Below, one piece after another: positions 12,908 to 13,196 of a stretch of DNA of 13,196 nucleotides. Made by a program: the position numbers and the translations under genes. The DNA comes from JAQBDA01 sp041301185 (GTDB taxonomy: Bacteria; Chloroflexota; Anaerolineae; Anaerolineales; UBA4823), in the NCBI GenBank assembly GCA_041301185.1, contig JBFYSV010000180.1, forward strand, positions 1-13,196. The letters run 5' to 3'. The notes under the pieces are model-generated. The model saw nothing but the letters and a program-made list of their open reading frames with translations. It was not told the origin of the DNA and did no database searches. Each line of letters starts with the position of its first letter. The stretch's first letter is position 1.

Positions 12908-13196
12908 ATGAACTGGGATATGCTCGGTCATGAATGGGCAGTGAACCTGTTGCAAGAGCACGTTGCCCAGGGCCGCTTCCGGCATGCCTACCTGATTACC
13001 GGCCCGCAGGGTGTCGGCAGGCGGACGTTAGCCCTGCGCTTCGCCCAGGCGCTGAACTGCCCCCAACCGCTATCACCGGGAGAACCCTGCAGGACCTGCC
13101 GCACCTGTACCCAAATCGAAAACATGCAGCACCCCGACCTGGCTATTGTGCAGGCAGAGCGCGCTGGAAGCGTCTTGAGGGTCGACCAGGTGCGCG
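12908..13196 (+). CDS. holB: DNA polymerase III subunit delta' (5' part, cut by window edge)
   Basis: The first 96 codons are open to the window end. The protein begins MNWDMLGHEWAVNLLQ and continues with HAYLITGPQGVGRRTLALRFA, the RuvB-like AAA+ N-terminus of clamp-loader subunits. Four cysteines at 51, 61, 64 and 67 match the zinc module of delta'/DnaX subunits. The P-loop reads GPQGVGRRT (32-40): the Walker A lysine is replaced by Arg38. This fits delta', which acts as a rigid stator in the clamp loader and need not hydrolyse ATP, and argues against DnaX. The ATG at 12908 follows the extended -10 box by six bases. An in-frame ATG four codons later is possible but would lose the conserved beginning. 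Confidence 0.88.
   Translation, partial: MNWDMLGHEWAVNLLQEHVAQGRFRHAYLITGPQGVGRRTLALRFAQALNCPQPLSPGEPCRTCRTCTQIENMQHPDLAIVQAERAGSVLRVDQVR

Overview
The window looks like a chromosomal segment of a moderately GC-rich bacterium. The best guess is a member of Chloroflexota (Anaerolineae-like), often known only from metagenomes. This rests on the overall protein style, the [4Fe-4S] type-4 uracil-DNA glycosylase, and promoter boxes lying directly against start codons. No marker gene here proves the phylum.

Layout. From about 11.1 kb down to the left edge, all large genes run on the minus strand: a GNAT acetyltransferase, the UvrD/PcrA helicase, the trio tsaE-tsaB-rimI, a type-4 uracil-DNA glycosylase, and then a cell-surface polysaccharide cluster. 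That cluster holds a sulfotransferase, a WbpA-type UDP-HexNAc 6-dehydrogenase, a UDP-glucuronate 4-epimerase-like enzyme, a Wzx-type flippase and a GT4 glycosyltransferase. Most junctions from tsaE onward overlap or are very short, so this is probably one or a few polycistronic units. The first bases of the window carry an ATGA-type overlap, suggesting that the polysaccharide operon continues to the left.

The polysaccharide genes fit together as follows. The dehydrogenase and epimerase would supply UDP-activated uronic acids, the GT4 enzyme would assemble a repeat unit, the flippase would export it, and the sulfotransferase would sulfate it. The predicted product is an acidic, possibly sulfated surface polysaccharide.

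From 11.1 to 12.8 kb there is a small accessory patch on the plus strand. It contains a REP-like interrupted inverted repeat, a possible 28-codon leader ORF, an AT-rich lipoprotein gene, a perfect REP-type hairpin, a frameshifted and truncated REP-associated tyrosine transposase (RAYT) remnant, and an AbrB/RelE-type toxin-antitoxin operon with a clear promoter and operator-like repeats. At the right edge housekeeping resumes with the 5' part of holB (DNA polymerase III delta').

The most interesting non-protein signal is a repeated promoter arrangement. pcrA, tsaE, the GNAT gene, holB and the small leader ORF all have a TA(N3)T box only 6-10 nt before the ATG and little or no Shine-Dalgarno sequence, which predicts leaderless mRNAs. 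Genes inside operons and in the accessory patch instead mostly carry GGAG-type ribosome binding sites.
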